NCBI GenBank assembly: GCA_004154925.1
Contig: QJNS01000282.1
Coordinates: forward strand, 1-64,000
DNA from: Monosporascus cannonballus
Taxonomy: Eukaryota > Ascomycota > Sordariomycetes > Xylariales
Reading direction: 5' to 3'
DNA length: 64,000 nucleotides
The position numbers were made by a program, and so were the translations under genes. The notes under the pieces were generated by a model. It was given only the letters and a program-made list of their open reading frames with translations, had not been told where the DNA came from and made no database searches. The stretch's first letter is position 1. Every line of letters starts with the position of its first letter. Shown in pieces: positions 51,804 to 63,112 of the stretch.

Positions 51804-52410
51804 CTTGCTAATATGGCTTCATATGGTGTAAGTGAATGTGTAAGGGACACAGAACTCTCGTAGCGGACGAACGAGTGTTCAGAAGGAAACGGTGGATATC
51901 TGAGACGACGTCCCCAAAACCTTATCGACCCCTAAGTTGACGAGGGAACTGTTAGCTGATCAAGCACGGCAAAGAACAACTATAGTGAGACCGATAGCCC
52001 TTCTCTCTCAAAGTGACGTATGACTCCTTCCTTCCATGTTTCTCTGAGACTGGTACGAGTATTGGGATGGAGGTCAGTTCACCAGCCACACAATTTCTAC
52101 TTCGTACAGTGTCACTCTGATCTACACTGTGTCACAATCAAGTACGGAAGAAACCCAGTATACAGTGTCGTTAGAACGTAAATACTGGGTAGCCATGTAC
52201 CACCTCTTGGTAGTAGGTACCTACGCTATGGTGGATAAATTAGCGCTGCTAGTAAAGTAGCTTAAGCTTCATAAGTAATTAGAAGTAAATAAAAACATTA
52301 AACGCAGTAGGGAGAGCATCTACATGCAAGGCCGCGCTTATCAGAGAGAATCATCATCAATTGAATACAACTGAATACACCTCCATGCCTCCTTTTCCCG
52401 CATTGTCGAG
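51804..52410. other. Divergent promoter region
   Basis: 607 bp between the phosphatase and CTNNBL1-like starts. It contains TACCTAC/GTAGGTACC-type short palindromes near 52210 and no coding frame. Shared regulation is possible, but no specific site was identified. Confidence 0.5.
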
Positions 52411-54329
52411 ATGACTAGTATCGACGAACTTTTTAAGGTGAGTTATACGATTGTTTAAAGAGCTTCTCCCTTTGCGCCACCATGTTCGCTAACACCGTGA
52501 TCCGCCACAGGCGTCGGGTGTAGGCAACAAGCGCAAACTAGAGCCACTTCGAGATCCGAGTAAGGTCCTTTCCCATCTATCCTCGCCGTAAACATACTCA
52601 CGTATTCTCTGCAGACCAAGTCTACAAGTCCGCGCGCCTTACTCCGGAAGGCCATAGCAGCCGACAGGCGCGCGTCGACGACGAGCGACCGGACGAAGAC
52701 ACCGAAGCCGGGCCTGCCCCGCCGCCAGAAGAAGGCGCCGAAGATGGCGACTACGGCCCGGAACTACCGCCGGACGACGACGACGACGACGATGACGAGG
52801 GCCGCTTCTTCGGCGGAGGCATTACGGCGCAGGAGTCCGAGGTGCTCGACTACATGAACGAGAACGACAAGTCCGCCGCCCCGGCCGTGCCCGACAAGTT
52901 CGACGCTGCGTGGCTGCGCAAGACGGCCCTCAACTTCGAGAAGCGCATATCCAAGAACGCCGAACTGCGCGCCAAGTTCGAGGCCGAGCCCCAGAGGTTC
53001 ATAGCCAGCGAGGCCGACCTGGACTCCGAGATCAAGGCCCTCTCCATCCTCGCCGAGCACCCGGAGCTGTATCCCGAGTTCGCCAAGCTAGGCTGCGTGA
53101 CGAGTCTAGTGGGCCTGCTGGCGCACGAGAACACCGATATCGCCATCGACGCCATCGAGATCATCAACGAGCTGACGGACGAGGACGTCGCCGCCGACGA
53201 CAACCAGTGGGATGCCTTCGTCAACGCTCTGATGGAAGCCGACCTGCTAGGGTTGCTCGTTTCCAACCTGGACAGGTTAAGCGAGAGCGAAGAAGTCGAC
53301 CGGAGCGGCATCTACTACGCGTTGAGCATCGTGGAGAACCTATGCGGGCGGACAGAGACAGCCGAGCAAGTGGCGGAGAACGAGAAGCTCCTGAAGTGGC
53401 TCCTGCGGCGGATACAGATCAAAGAGACGCCAGTAGGCCAGAACAAGCAGTACGCGGCCGAGGTCCTGGCGATAATGGTCCAGACGTCGTCCAGGAACCG
53501 GAGGAGACTCGCGTCCCTGGACGCCGTCGACACCATGTTACAGCTCGTGGCTGCCTATCGAAAGCGCGACCCGGAGAAAGGGAGCGAGGAAGAAGAGTAC
53601 ATGGAGAACCTCTTCGAAGCGTTGACATGTCTAGTGGACGAGCCGGAGGGCAAGGCCAAATTCGTGGAGGCCGAAGGCGTCGAGCTCTGCCTGATCATGC
53701 TGAAAGAAGGCAAGCTCAGCAAGGCCGCGGCACTGCGCCTGCTGGACCACGCCACGGCCGGCACCGCAGGGACCGAGGTCTGCCAGAAGATCGTCAACGC
53801 CGGGGGATTGAGGAACACCTTCACCCTATTCATGAAGAAGAACGATAACCAGACGACCGAGCACCTCATCGGCATCTTCGCCTCCATGTTACGGTACCTC
53901 CCGGCCGCCTCGGCCGAGCGGATAAGGATGCTGGCCAAGTTCGTCGAGAAGGACTACGAAAAGACGGAGAAGCTAGTCAAGCTGCGGAGGGATTGCACGG
54001 CACGGATCAATTCGGTGGATGATACAATACGGGCAGAACAGGCGAAGGCGACGGCCGGGCAGAAGGAGGAAATGGCAGACGAATGGCTCTCGAGGCGGCT
54101 GGATGCTGGCCTGTTCACGTTGCAGACTCTGGACGTGATCCTGGCCTGGCTCGTGGCCGAGGACGACGGCGCCAGGAAGAGGATACAACAACTACTTGCC
54201 GACCGCGACGAGACGTTGCAGATTATTAGGGCCACGCTTCAGGAACAGCTCGAGGGCATGGACACGGAGAACGCAGAGAGCAAAGAGCACAGGGAGATGT
54301 TGTCAACATTGGTGGAATTCCTACAGTAA
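52411..54329 (+). CDS. CTNNBL1: Beta-catenin-like protein 1 (CTNNBL1 family)
   Basis: Three exons, 52411-52437, 52511-52559 and 52615-54329, give 596 aa; the introns have GTGAGT/GTAAGG donors. The first exon is only nine codons (MTSIDELFK), and the start was chosen because this peptide joins in frame to a conserved N-terminus. An NKRKLEP nuclear-localisation-like stretch near residue 15 is followed by an acidic linker with eight consecutive Asp (about 76-83). From FFGGGIT onward comes an all-helical armadillo-type fold: VLDYMNENDK, a conserved WLRKTALNFEKRISKN helix, and repeats ending at the C-terminus. In animals CTNNBL1 is a nuclear protein bound to the Prp19/CDC5L spliceosomal complex, and a similar role is inferred here. 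Human CTNNBL1 is 563 aa, so the length fits. The gene is intact and convergent with the V-ATPase G gene 250 bp downstream. Confidence 0.95.
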
Positions 54330-54579
54330 TCGTCGATAGGAATATCAAAAAGAGAATAACAAGACTAGGTTGGCCTGGCCTAAAGTCAGGCAACGCAACG
54401 CATCGCATTAGAGCCATCCCAGTTCATAGAACTTCATCGTAGCGTCCCCATTAATATGTCGATGCGTGTCCACTTGTAGACTTGTATCACAGCTCGCATC
54501 CCCAGCGCTGGCCGTTCCTGTACGTGCGAGACTGCGCTCGTGTGAAAGAGAGGGCGCCGATAATTTGCCTTCTACCGAT

Positions 54580-55358
54580 CTATGCGGCCGAGGGGGGCAC
54601 GGGCTTGACGTCCAATACGGCCTTGAGCAGGTCATCGACGACCTTCCTCTGGCTCTTCTTTCCGGCAGCCTGGATCTCCTGGATCTTGGCGTCGGCCTCC
54701 CGGTTGGCCTCGTCCTCGGCCTGCCTGTTCCCTTGCGTGTGCTGTAGTCGTAGTAGAAGAATACCCAGTTAGCCGCGTGTGCCTTTGTTTGTGAGCCGGA
54801 AAAAGGTAGATTTCGACATGCGAATACGGGGATGGATGGATGGATAGCCAGATGGAGGGCTGTTTACCTCGGCCTCGAACTTCTTGAATTCCTCTTCCTT
54901 CTTCTTGCGGTAGGCATCTACCTCCTTCTTGGCCTCGTCTCGGGCCTCCCGTACTCGTTTGGTCCGGTCTGCGGATTTTGGGTCGCGTCGGTTAGATAGA
55001 GCACTGCGTGTGTAAGAGAGAGGGCCATGTCTTCCGACGTACATTCGCGAGCTGTATGGGCGGGAGAGGGTCACGTGTTAGCGACGGAATTCTATGGTAC
55101 CATATTTATGGCATGTTGGAAGTCAACGTGCCTTTCTGGACGATCTTGGACGCCTCCCGCTCGGCCTATCGCGTCGTTCGTGTCAGCCCAGACTTGTAAC
55201 TATTGATACGATAGCCGCTTGAGCGTTGGCGTCTCATACATCAAGCAGGGTCTGAATGCCTGCCGAGTTTTGGGCCGACTGCGTTGTGATGTCCAAGGTT
55301 AGCCTCGATGTTCTCAATGTGATTAGATACAGTGTCTATTGTAGGATGCGCATACCAT
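54580..55358 (-). CDS. vma10: V-type proton ATPase subunit G
   Basis: Six coding exons on the minus strand: 55358-55356 (ATG alone), 55278-55240, 55165-55132, 55051-55043 (9 nt), 54968-54868 and 54741-54580, totalling 348 nt and 115 aa, the usual fungal length. Joined, they read MSAQNSAGIQTLLD, AEREASKIVQK, AREYRTKRVREARDEAKKE and a C-terminus ending KPVPPSAA. This is the continuous, highly charged single helix of subunit G. With subunit E it forms the peripheral stalks that hold V1 on V0 in the vacuolar ATPase. The intron after exon 3 starts with GC (AAAG|GCACGT) and ends AG. The 9-nt microexon supplies exactly the A-R-E-Y residues of the family. Others are GT-AG (GTATGC, GTATGA, GTACGT, GTAAAC). 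The start is supported by a donor directly after ATG and a GGCTAAC branch point before exon 2. Confidence 0.93.
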
Positions 55359-56007
55359 CTTTCCGTACGATAAAGTCGCGGTGGTGGTAAAGATTGGTTG
55401 AGGTCAAAAGCAAGTAAACACGGGGACGAGAGTATATTGTCTTGTGTTGACCAAGCTTTGGATAAGAGGGGAGATGGATGAGATGTGCTTGTATAGGAAC
55501 CAGTGCGTCTCACTGGGAGCTCTGACGATATTAACGTTGCTAACTTACAGTCCCACGGGGTCCGGATGCACGCGGCTAAGTACTTTAGTGTATGTAGTAC
55601 CGTAGGTAGCCCTTCTGAGCCGCTAAGCTGCGCCTAAAGCCAGTTGACCTAGTGCTAGGTAGGTACTGATCTAGTGCTTGGGGAAAGGGGAGGCACTAAG
55701 TTACAAGTACCTGCCTGGTAGGCCGATTCCCGAGGGTTTGGTCCACCTGTTACAGTGAACCTTCCGAGCTCTCATGGGAAACTGCATGTTACGACACGCC
55801 AAGCATAAAGTACCTCCCGCATAACTGAGGGAAACCGACAGGGAACAATCAGCGAATGCACGCTTACTTACATATGCACTTAGACGCATGTCGGCATTCA
55901 TGTCATCCAGTATGGCAGACCTTCCGAGAAATCGTACCAAAAGAAAAAAAAAAAGAAGACAATCAAGCTCGATTCGTCCGCAGATCCGGCCTGCAACAAG
56001 CGTCAAT
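55359..56007. other. Divergent intergenic region between vma10 and PET117
   Basis: About 650 bp with the promoters of both genes. Short GTAGGTA/TACCTAG-like palindromes lie near 55645-55670. An A-rich run (AAAAGAAAAAAAAAAAGAAG) at about 55939-55958 precedes PET117. No extra gene. Confidence 0.5.
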
Positions 56008-56372
56008 ATGTCGCGAGCTTCGAAGCTGACCCTCGCCGGCACCTCCCTATTTGCCGTGGGCACCATCATATTCGTGCATTTCCAGCAAAGGTTCGAGAAG
56101 GAGGTATGTTCATCACACACACACACATATATATATCCAGCCGAGCCTGGACCCGGTATCCAACAATGAGGGATGTGTCTTCGCTTACAACAATACTACT
56201 GTCGCAGGCGATGCACCAAGGCGTCATACGCGACATGGAGCAGCAGCGCATCAAGAAGGAGCGCCAGCTCGACTTCGAAATGCAGAAGGCCCTCGAGGAA
56301 GAGTATAAGAAGGGCCAGACCGTACGGGAGACGACAGATGATCTGCCGCCGAAGATGATGCCGGATCGGTAA
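56008..56372 (+). CDS. PET117: Cytochrome c oxidase assembly protein PET117
   Basis: Two exons, 56008-56103 and 56208-56372, give 86 aa. The exon 1 product MSRASKLTLAGTSLFAVGTI holds one membrane segment (about residues 7-25), followed by HFQQRFEKE. Exon 2 continues MHQGVIRDMEQQR and a charged helix (KKERQLDFEMQKALEEEY). This is the conserved PET117 pattern: an N-terminal hydrophobic helix and a charged coiled tail of 80-110 aa. PET117 acts on the matrix side of the inner mitochondrial membrane in complex IV biogenesis; in humans it has been linked to heme A synthesis through COX15. The 104-nt intron contains a (CA)n(TA)n tract. Intact and divergent from vma10. Confidence 0.93.
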
Positions 56373-57115
56373 ACTTTCGGTGGTGAGTGTGGGGAGGCCG
56401 TCTGGCACACGATGTCAACATTCCATGGCTCTTCCCACTTCTACAGTAGCGCTGATGAGCACGGGGTTTCTCAAGTCCGGTACATTCGTTCCACCAACTA
56501 CGAGTCGCGGGGGTGTTTTTAGGTAGTTTAGGTAACTCTCCTGGCCACTATATACCATATGCGGGCTAGGATGTAGAAGTGTATAGAAAATTGTATAGTA
56601 TGTGACCTCTTGCGTATCGTCCAAGATAGAAAACTGCCAACCTACGATAGAGGCAATCACCGGCAGAACCCTCTGCAACGTCTAAGCTCATGCAAAATTT
56701 GTATGAGACATTTCCTTATCATAGAGTGGCCTCAGTGGAGGTAACTAACTGAATATACCCCTGTGAACTTGTAGCAACTCCTCCACAGTATCTCAGATAC
56801 CGGCTTGTTTTAACTGCTGGAACGGATTTCGACGGGAAGCGCTCACGTTCCATAGTTCTGTAGCATTCAATATATATCCCTTCGGCAGTGACGCCACTGG
56901 ATAATTACAACGTCATGGATTCCGAGAAGCCCCCGATTGTTTCCGCATTCACTAGGTAGCTTAACAGTGCGTTATTAATCATGAAGGTCGCGCGATGGAC
57001 ACGGCTCAATATTTTTACGAAGATATATATGGTTAAATGGTCCCAGCGTGAATAGACTACGATATTCACCCAAGCATATATCATTTATCTTCTAGGCGCT
57101 AACCACCTAATCAAA
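56373..57115. other. Intergenic region before the epimerase-like gene
   Basis: About 740 bp, slightly AT-richer than its neighbours, without a credible frame or RNA gene. A candidate branch point and acceptor (CTTCTAGGCGCTAACC) just upstream of 57116 hints at a 5' UTR intron at most. Confidence 0.4.
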
Positions 57116-58171
57116 ATGCCATCGTCAGGAAAGAAGGTCTTCGTTGTCGGCCCCGGCTTCATCGGCTGGAGCGTGCTTGAGCTGCTAGTCAAGGAAGGGT
57201 ATAAGGTGGTGGGATACGTAAGGGGGAACGAGTATGTTGACTAGATTAAGGCCTTCGGAGCGTCGCAAGCAGTGTTGGGAGATCTGAACGATAATGCCTT
57301 GATCACTAAACATGTCTTGGATCACGATATTGTCTTCCACACTGCGACGGCTGACCATCTTCCAAGCGCTCAAGCCATTCACGACGGCGTCCAGCAGCGG
57401 GCCGAGAGGGGCCTGAACACCATCTACATCCACACATCCGGAACGTCAGTGTTGGCCGACGGCACGCCCCAAAGCGGGAAGTCCTCCAGGATATTCCACG
57501 ACAATATCAAATCGGAGGTCGATTCGGTCGCGGATAACGCGCCCCATCGTCAGATCGATCTCACTACCCTCGGCGTCCAGAAGAAGTTGAGACAGAAAGC
57601 CAAGATTGCGATTATGTTGCCACCGCTGATCTACGGATTCAACCCTCGCTACAAGCGACTCTCGATTCAGATCCCCACGCTAACCGGCTATGCTCTCAAG
57701 CACGGGTTTGCGCCCCACATGGGTGCTGGCGGCGGGGTCTGGAGCAACATCCACGTGCTGGATCTCGCTAGGGGGTATATTACGCTGCTGCACCACCTGG
57801 AGTCGCTGTCCTTCGACAGTCCGCAGCTGGGCAATCCCTACTACTTCTGCGAGACAACGGGCGACAACGAGCTGAGCTGGAAGGACGTCGCCGAGCTGAT
57901 CGGGTCGAGCCTGCACAAGGCCGGAGAGCTCTCCGATCCCACCCCTCGCACCGTGCCCCAAGAGACGTATGGCGACATCTTGGGCGACTCCACCGATGCC
58001 GTGGTTGGTGCCAACAGTCGCAGCCGCGCGATGCGTCCGCGGGAGCTGGGCTGGAAGCCCGTAGAGAAAAGCTGGAAGGAGAGCTACGTGGAGGATGAGT
58101 TGCCCGAGATCCTGAGCGAGAAGACTGATCGGAAAGCCTTCAAGGGATATGGAGGTGCAGTTGCATCTTGA
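57116..58171 (+). pseudogene. NAD-dependent epimerase/dehydratase-like gene with in-frame stop
   Basis: A continuous frame of 352 codons, 351 aa if the internal stop is ignored. The N-terminus KKVFVVGPGFIGWSVLELL is a Rossmann dinucleotide-binding loop (GxGFIG), followed by VVGYVRG and the FGAS-QAVLGDLND strand typical of extended short-chain dehydrogenases and NAD-dependent epimerases. Later blocks (IYIHTSGTSVLADG, IMLPPLIYGFNP, NIHVLDLARGYI) also fit. Codon 43 (57242-57244) is TAG where the context suggests Gln, consistent with one C-to-T change in CAG. Everything after the stop is open and family-like, so the loss is recent, or the base is an error. A 27-nt intron (GTAAGG...GACTAG) would remove the stop in frame but is shorter than normal fungal introns. 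Substrate unknown; probably cytosolic. Confidence 0.8.
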
Positions 58172-58647
58172 AGTTTTCATAGATGATGAGACCGTAGGTA
58201 GCCATTATCGGTGCGTAAAATTAATATCTATTTAAACCAGTCTTACCGTAGGCAAAAAACCGACTGTTCGCAGGGGAGCCTCAGCAATGTTAGTTGGCTA
58301 TGACTCTGTTGAAAGCTTGCGACAACAGATGCTCTGATGCTGCCTCTGGGCGTTCGAAGACCCGTCTTCAAAAATATCATAAGCCCCTATTGACCCAAGG
58401 GGGGAAGAACAATATGACATAGTTGAGTCACGGATATGTATATAACACGTACTTAGCATTCATTATGCGTCAAACGGGGAGCCTAGGGCTATTCCGCAGG
58501 CACCTTTTTGTTGGTGTCTATTGTCCCCGTAGGAACCGCACTTGATAAGCAACGACGGCCATGTTGCTGCGCCGCAGCACCGCTTCGACGTGTTTGCTTT
58601 GTTTCCTTATAAGTGGCCTTGAAGCGTCGTATGATTGAATTAGAACC
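58172..58647. other. Intergenic region between epimerase-like gene and hydrolase
   Basis: 476 bp with the 3' end of one gene and the promoter of the next, both on the plus strand. No further feature recognised. Confidence 0.5.
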
Positions 58648-60545
58648 ATGGATGAGAAGCAGCTGCGGAGCGTGAGCTCATCCGGACAGCCGAGGCGGTT
58701 ACCACATGTCGACAATCGACTTCTACAAGTTGGGATTCTGATATGCTTCGGCCTACTCCAGCTTATTCATTCCTCGTGGCGCCCTCTCATAAACTCTAGC
58801 CGCTGTGGTGAAAACCTGCTCACATACCATGGAGAACACATCAGCTGGGAAAGGTGTGGGGAGTTATCGAACGGTCGTGCCCTTGAGTGCAGCAACATTG
58901 ACGTGCCGATGGATCAATTTAACCCGGAGAACTCGGGTAACAAGACTTTCAGCATCCCCCTAATACGGCTACGAGGGAAGAACGCCACCCAGAACCTGCT
59001 TCTCAATCCGGGTGGGCCGGGTGGCTCCGGTATCGAATTCCTCTTCCGAAGAGGGGAGCAGCTAAGTGCCATTGTCGGGGAAGGTTTCCACCTCCTAGGC
59101 TTTGATCCGCGTGGTGTCAACGGCTCTAGGCCTCTAGCGTCTTGTTATCCAGATGAGGAGACTCGGCGGAAGTTATCCCCAGTCAGAGACACCAAACCTT
59201 TTGAGGACAGCCCGGACATCTATGCGTGGACGCAAAACTTCGTGAAAGCCTGCGCTGATATTATGGGTGAACACGGCAAATACGTCAACACGCCACAGAC
59301 AGCCGCCGATATGAACAGTATTCTGGATGCCGTAGGGCAGAGCGATGATATGATCTACTGGGGCTTCAGCTATGGATCCATACTGGGTCAAACCTACGCG
59401 GCACTCTTTCCGGACCGCTCGAAGCGTGTCATTATTGATGGCGTGGCTAACCAGAATGACTGGTATACGGGCCTCTGGGATTTCGAGTCGCTGGAGGATA
59501 CCGAGCACGTACTTGAGGGGTTCTTCGATGAGTGCATCAAAGCAGGCAAGAACTGCACCCTATCGCCGCTTTCGAGGACCAAGGAGGAATTATGGGACAA
59601 GGTCCTATCGCTCGCAGCCAGCCTTGAGCAACAGCCTCTCAGCGTATATGTCAATAACTCGGTATATGGGACGCTCGATTACAACAAGGTCATGTATAGC
59701 GCCATATTTCCCGCATTGTACAAGCCTCTCAACTGGTACGGTCTCGCCGATCGTCTCGCAAAGATGCTCGAGGGAAATGCCACTGAAGCCTTCTTGGCCT
59801 ACGGTAGCGGAGATGCCTGGGACCTGGCCGGGGATTCAAACAGGTTTGTTCTTTTGAACGACGGCTTGACGGGACCTGAGCATTGGCCTCAGGACAGGGA
59901 GACGCTTCTGGACAAGCTTCAGCCCTTCTTCAATTCGACTCTTTTCGGCGCCACTCAGGTTCACGATTACTACGACAAGCAGCGATGGATTCTACCAACT
60001 ACCCACACCTATGTTCCGAGAAAGGGGGTCGAGACGGCGCATCCCCTCCTCATCCTTTCCACTACGTACGATCCTGTCTGCCGTAAGTCCTCTTTCCGGT
60101 CCAATATGTTCTCTGCACCTCCTTTCCTCCAGTGGAGTTGACCTGACGTTTCCCTTTTTGATGACTACACGCCTTCGCGTTTGTAAAGCCGAATTTCAAT
60201 TGTCTACTGTGTACTTCATTACTGACCCCAGCTATCTTAGCACTGGTGTCCACACGTGCTGCGAATGCCGCATTTGAAGGTTCCCAAATTGTCGAGGTCA
60301 AAGGATATGGGCATTGCTCCCTCGCAGTACCGTCGACATGCCTTGCTAAGCACGTCCGCAACTTCCTATATAACGGTACGCTACCAAACAACTACACACA
60401 GTGCGATGTCGACGGACCGTACTTCATCAAGCCGGAGGGGGATGCGAAAACAACGCCTCGGAAGCACTTCGACGACCTAGAGGAACAACGTATCCATCTC
60501 GCTCAAGTTGAACTTGCAATGGACCCTACATGGCCGATATGGTAG
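58648..60545 (+). CDS. Alpha/beta hydrolase, tripeptidyl aminopeptidase (TAP-like) family
   Basis: Two exons, 58648-60082 and 60232-60545, give 582 aa; the intron is 149 nt (GTAAGT...CCCCAG). A basic N-terminus is followed by a hydrophobic segment (about residues 27-43), a likely signal anchor or uncleaved signal, so the enzyme is secreted or membrane-tethered. The fold markers are the oxyanion-type LNPGGPGGSG, the nucleophile elbow GFSYG (Ser241), STTYDP (Asp475) and GYGHCS (His506), the last two in the TAP-like C-terminal domain. Cys- and Asn-rich stretches (NKT, NAT, NCT) suggest glycosylation. Related bacterial and fungal enzymes release peptides from protein N-termini, and the substrate here is inferred only at family level. 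The frame is intact. It is convergent with the broken oxidoreductase. Confidence 0.92.
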
Positions 60546-60917
60546 ATTCAGCTGTATTTGCTACGTGTGGTTCGGCTCCTGAAACTTCTACCTGGCGCCA
60601 TACAAGTGAATTGTATCATGATGAGACATGCTACGTCGTGAACTAAACTTTATAACGGACAAGCCATCTAGAAACCGCGTAATATACCTTTCAGAGGAAT
60701 ATATAAGGATGATCTACTCAGCGAGTACATTAACAATCAGCTTTAGAACTCTAAGCGCGTCTCGTTACTAGTAACATGTACGTCTGCCCTGCCTGCCACT
60801 ATTCGCATGCCGAGAATCTGGCATATGCATAGCTCTCAACAGAACTCCGTTACCTGATCCCAAGCGACTGATATTGAACCCCTATTGCTTGTGCTGCGCT
60901 TCTGCTTTTCGTGATTT
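60546..60917. other. Short convergent intergenic region
   Basis: 372 bp between two converging genes, containing their 3' ends. Nothing else seen. Confidence 0.5.
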
Positions 60918-63112
60918 CTACGATAAAGGGGTAACCCGACAGAGACGTCCGTTTTGAGAGTTGGGGTAACCATCCACAGGTTGAACCTCCCAGCCTTCGC
61001 TGCCAACTGTCGTTGGGGCCCAGAACAAGCCCCATGGATCACGAGCACGTTTGATCTCCAACAGTCTAGTGTAGTGGGCGCCGTAGAAAGCCTCTTGCCA
61101 GTTTGGCTCCCCGGGATCCCCCTCATTCATATACGACCCAGCCCCAGGGGAGACGTCTCTGAGGAGCTGCATGTACGTCTGCATCATGGCATCCCTATCC
61201 CTCGCCTCAGCCGCGGTGATCCCGACAGGCTGCAGATCCATGAGCATCGCGTGCATCCTGTTGTTCCGCCAAGCGGGGATCACGGCGCTGTCCCGACCCG
61301 GCCACCCCGCCACCTCCTCGGTCGGCGAGGTCAGTGTGCCGTGGAAGTAGAAGTCGTTCTCGTAGCCCCCTTCGGTTGCCTCGCGTATGGCGGCCATTGT
61401 CCTATTGAACAGCTCGTCGTTCTCCCAGTTCTCGCGTGGAAGCAGCCGGGATCGGTATCGGGTATTGACCGGCCGATCTCCGCCGCCGCCGCGGGGCGAA
61501 CCGAAGACTCGGGTCGTAGGCGGGGGGGTTGGGCATGTTGACGCCTATGCGGTTCAGTTCGTTGTACAGCGGTTGCATGAAGTCCCGCACTTCCGACGAC
61601 GTCTTGCCGGGGAATTGGGAGGTGGTTGTGAATCGGTAACTGTTGTCAGCCCCCGGGTAGATGTAACTGAAGCCATAGCCACCAGCGTCCAGTATGTCCG
61701 CACAGAAGCGGTAGTATAGGCTGACAGCTTGCCAGAAAGTGTCGATGTCAGATATGGGGGAGGGAGTCCCCAGAGTCAGCGACGAAGTAGTTAGGTTGAT
61801 CGACGCATATGCTTTCATGATGACTGAGGTGATGATACCGTATGTTGCTATATATAGTCAGTAGAAGTTCATTGTGCTCGATCAAGGCATGTGTTCGGGT
61901 TTGTCACTTACCTCCGCCGCCTCCCCGAAGCGCCCAGAAGAGGTCTGTATTTATTTCCGGGTCCACTGTAACGACCCTTCCATCTGCGGTCACGACTTCC
62001 ATTGAAAGTGCTTGGTCCGCTCCCAGCCCGAACGTCGAGGTAATACTAGAGTGCCCTCCAGAACTAAGCCACCCGCCAGCTCCGCCTACAGTGCTACCCC
62101 CCGGTGCAACTAGGGTGATGCCATTGGCCGCCATGAAGTTGTACATCTCCCAGGCCTCGATGCCAGCGCCGTAGCGAACGGCAGGCCCTGTGTAGTTTCC
62201 CTGAGTGTATTCGGGAAGAAGCTCGAAGTTTTTGAGATGATGGACCCAGATGCTCAGCGATCCGGCTCCCACGGACCTGCCACCAAAGTCATGGCCAGTG
62301 TTCCTACGACGCTGTCAGATTGTAGGTCCTACTCTAAAGGAGGTATAAGCGGTAAGCTTGCTTTGTTATCACTCTGATGTTCCTGTTACGTGCGAAGTTG
62401 ACTGCCGCCTGGACATGCTTCACACTGGTGGCGTTCACAACATAGACCGGGAAGCCTCCGTGGGTACAGTTACCCTAGGGATCTAAGGTTGCCACGCATG
62501 TACTCCCTTGAGTCCACTCCGCCAGAGCTACCAAGGGGTCATCGATCCAGAAGTCTGCAAGGTGTCAGTTCTCTATGAGACAGCCTAGTTGCCTATTCTC
62601 TCTTTCCCAATGGGACGGCTAGGAGGACATGAACTGCAGTTTGTGACAGCCAGATTCGTTTTCACGAATAGGGTTTGACTCTAATAGTACATTAGTAGCT
62701 GATTGCAAACGGGATGGGCTATGAGAATATGCACATCTCGACTAGCTACGGGCCACCTACAACGGACTGAAGGAGCTGTTTCAACCAGGAAGCGACATCT
62801 CTGTTTATCGTAGCCGGGCCCGGGGTAGCAAGCGTCAGCGGCCGGTTCAGGCTTCAGGAGGGCACCATCTATAGAAGCATTCAGCCGGTTCCATTTGCCG
62901 TCACTTGGCCAACCAGGATCACCAGGCATAGATCTACATTCTGTATCGGGGTCGATGGAGACAGCATCATTTGCGTTGCCGAAAGCTATGTCGCTGAAGT
63001 CGCCGATGTCATCACGGCTTAGTTGAAGGCCTTCCGGCCTTAGAGCGACGTCCGCGAACGCGCAGGAAAAGAATACGAAGACAGCGGTCAAGGATGCGAT
63101 ATACACTGTCAT
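60918..63112 (-). pseudogene. Secreted FAD-linked oxidoreductase (berberine-bridge type), inactivated
   Basis: Four exons on the minus strand: 63112-62764, 62554-62362, 62303-61912 and 61847-60918. The first Met at 63112 opens a signal peptide (MTVYIASLTAVFVFFSCAFA). The FAD domain is recognisable: [35 protein letters not shown] with the His expected to bind FAD, GGAGGWLSSGGHS and DLFWALRGGGGG. A BBE C-terminal domain follows (NWQEAFYGAHYTRLLEIK). Two lesions are visible: TAG at 62475-62477 in DP*GNCT, where Gln is expected, and one extra base in the CGG run at about 61481-61497, after which the true frame continues as DRPVNTRYRS. The intron after exon 2 is GC-AG (AAA|GCAAGC). The donor of exon 1 (GTTGTA) is weak and that junction is uncertain. 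As read, it cannot make a full enzyme. Confidence 0.85.

Noticed and set aside
52910..53848. 312-codon plus-strand frame rich in Arg and Gly
   Set aside because: Shifted-frame shadow of the CTNNBL1-like gene with typical GC-driven composition.
57232..57246. Stop-codon readthrough motif (TGA CTA) near the epimerase stop
   Set aside because: TGACTA occurs but out of frame. The actual stop is TAG followed by ATT, which is not the known readthrough context.
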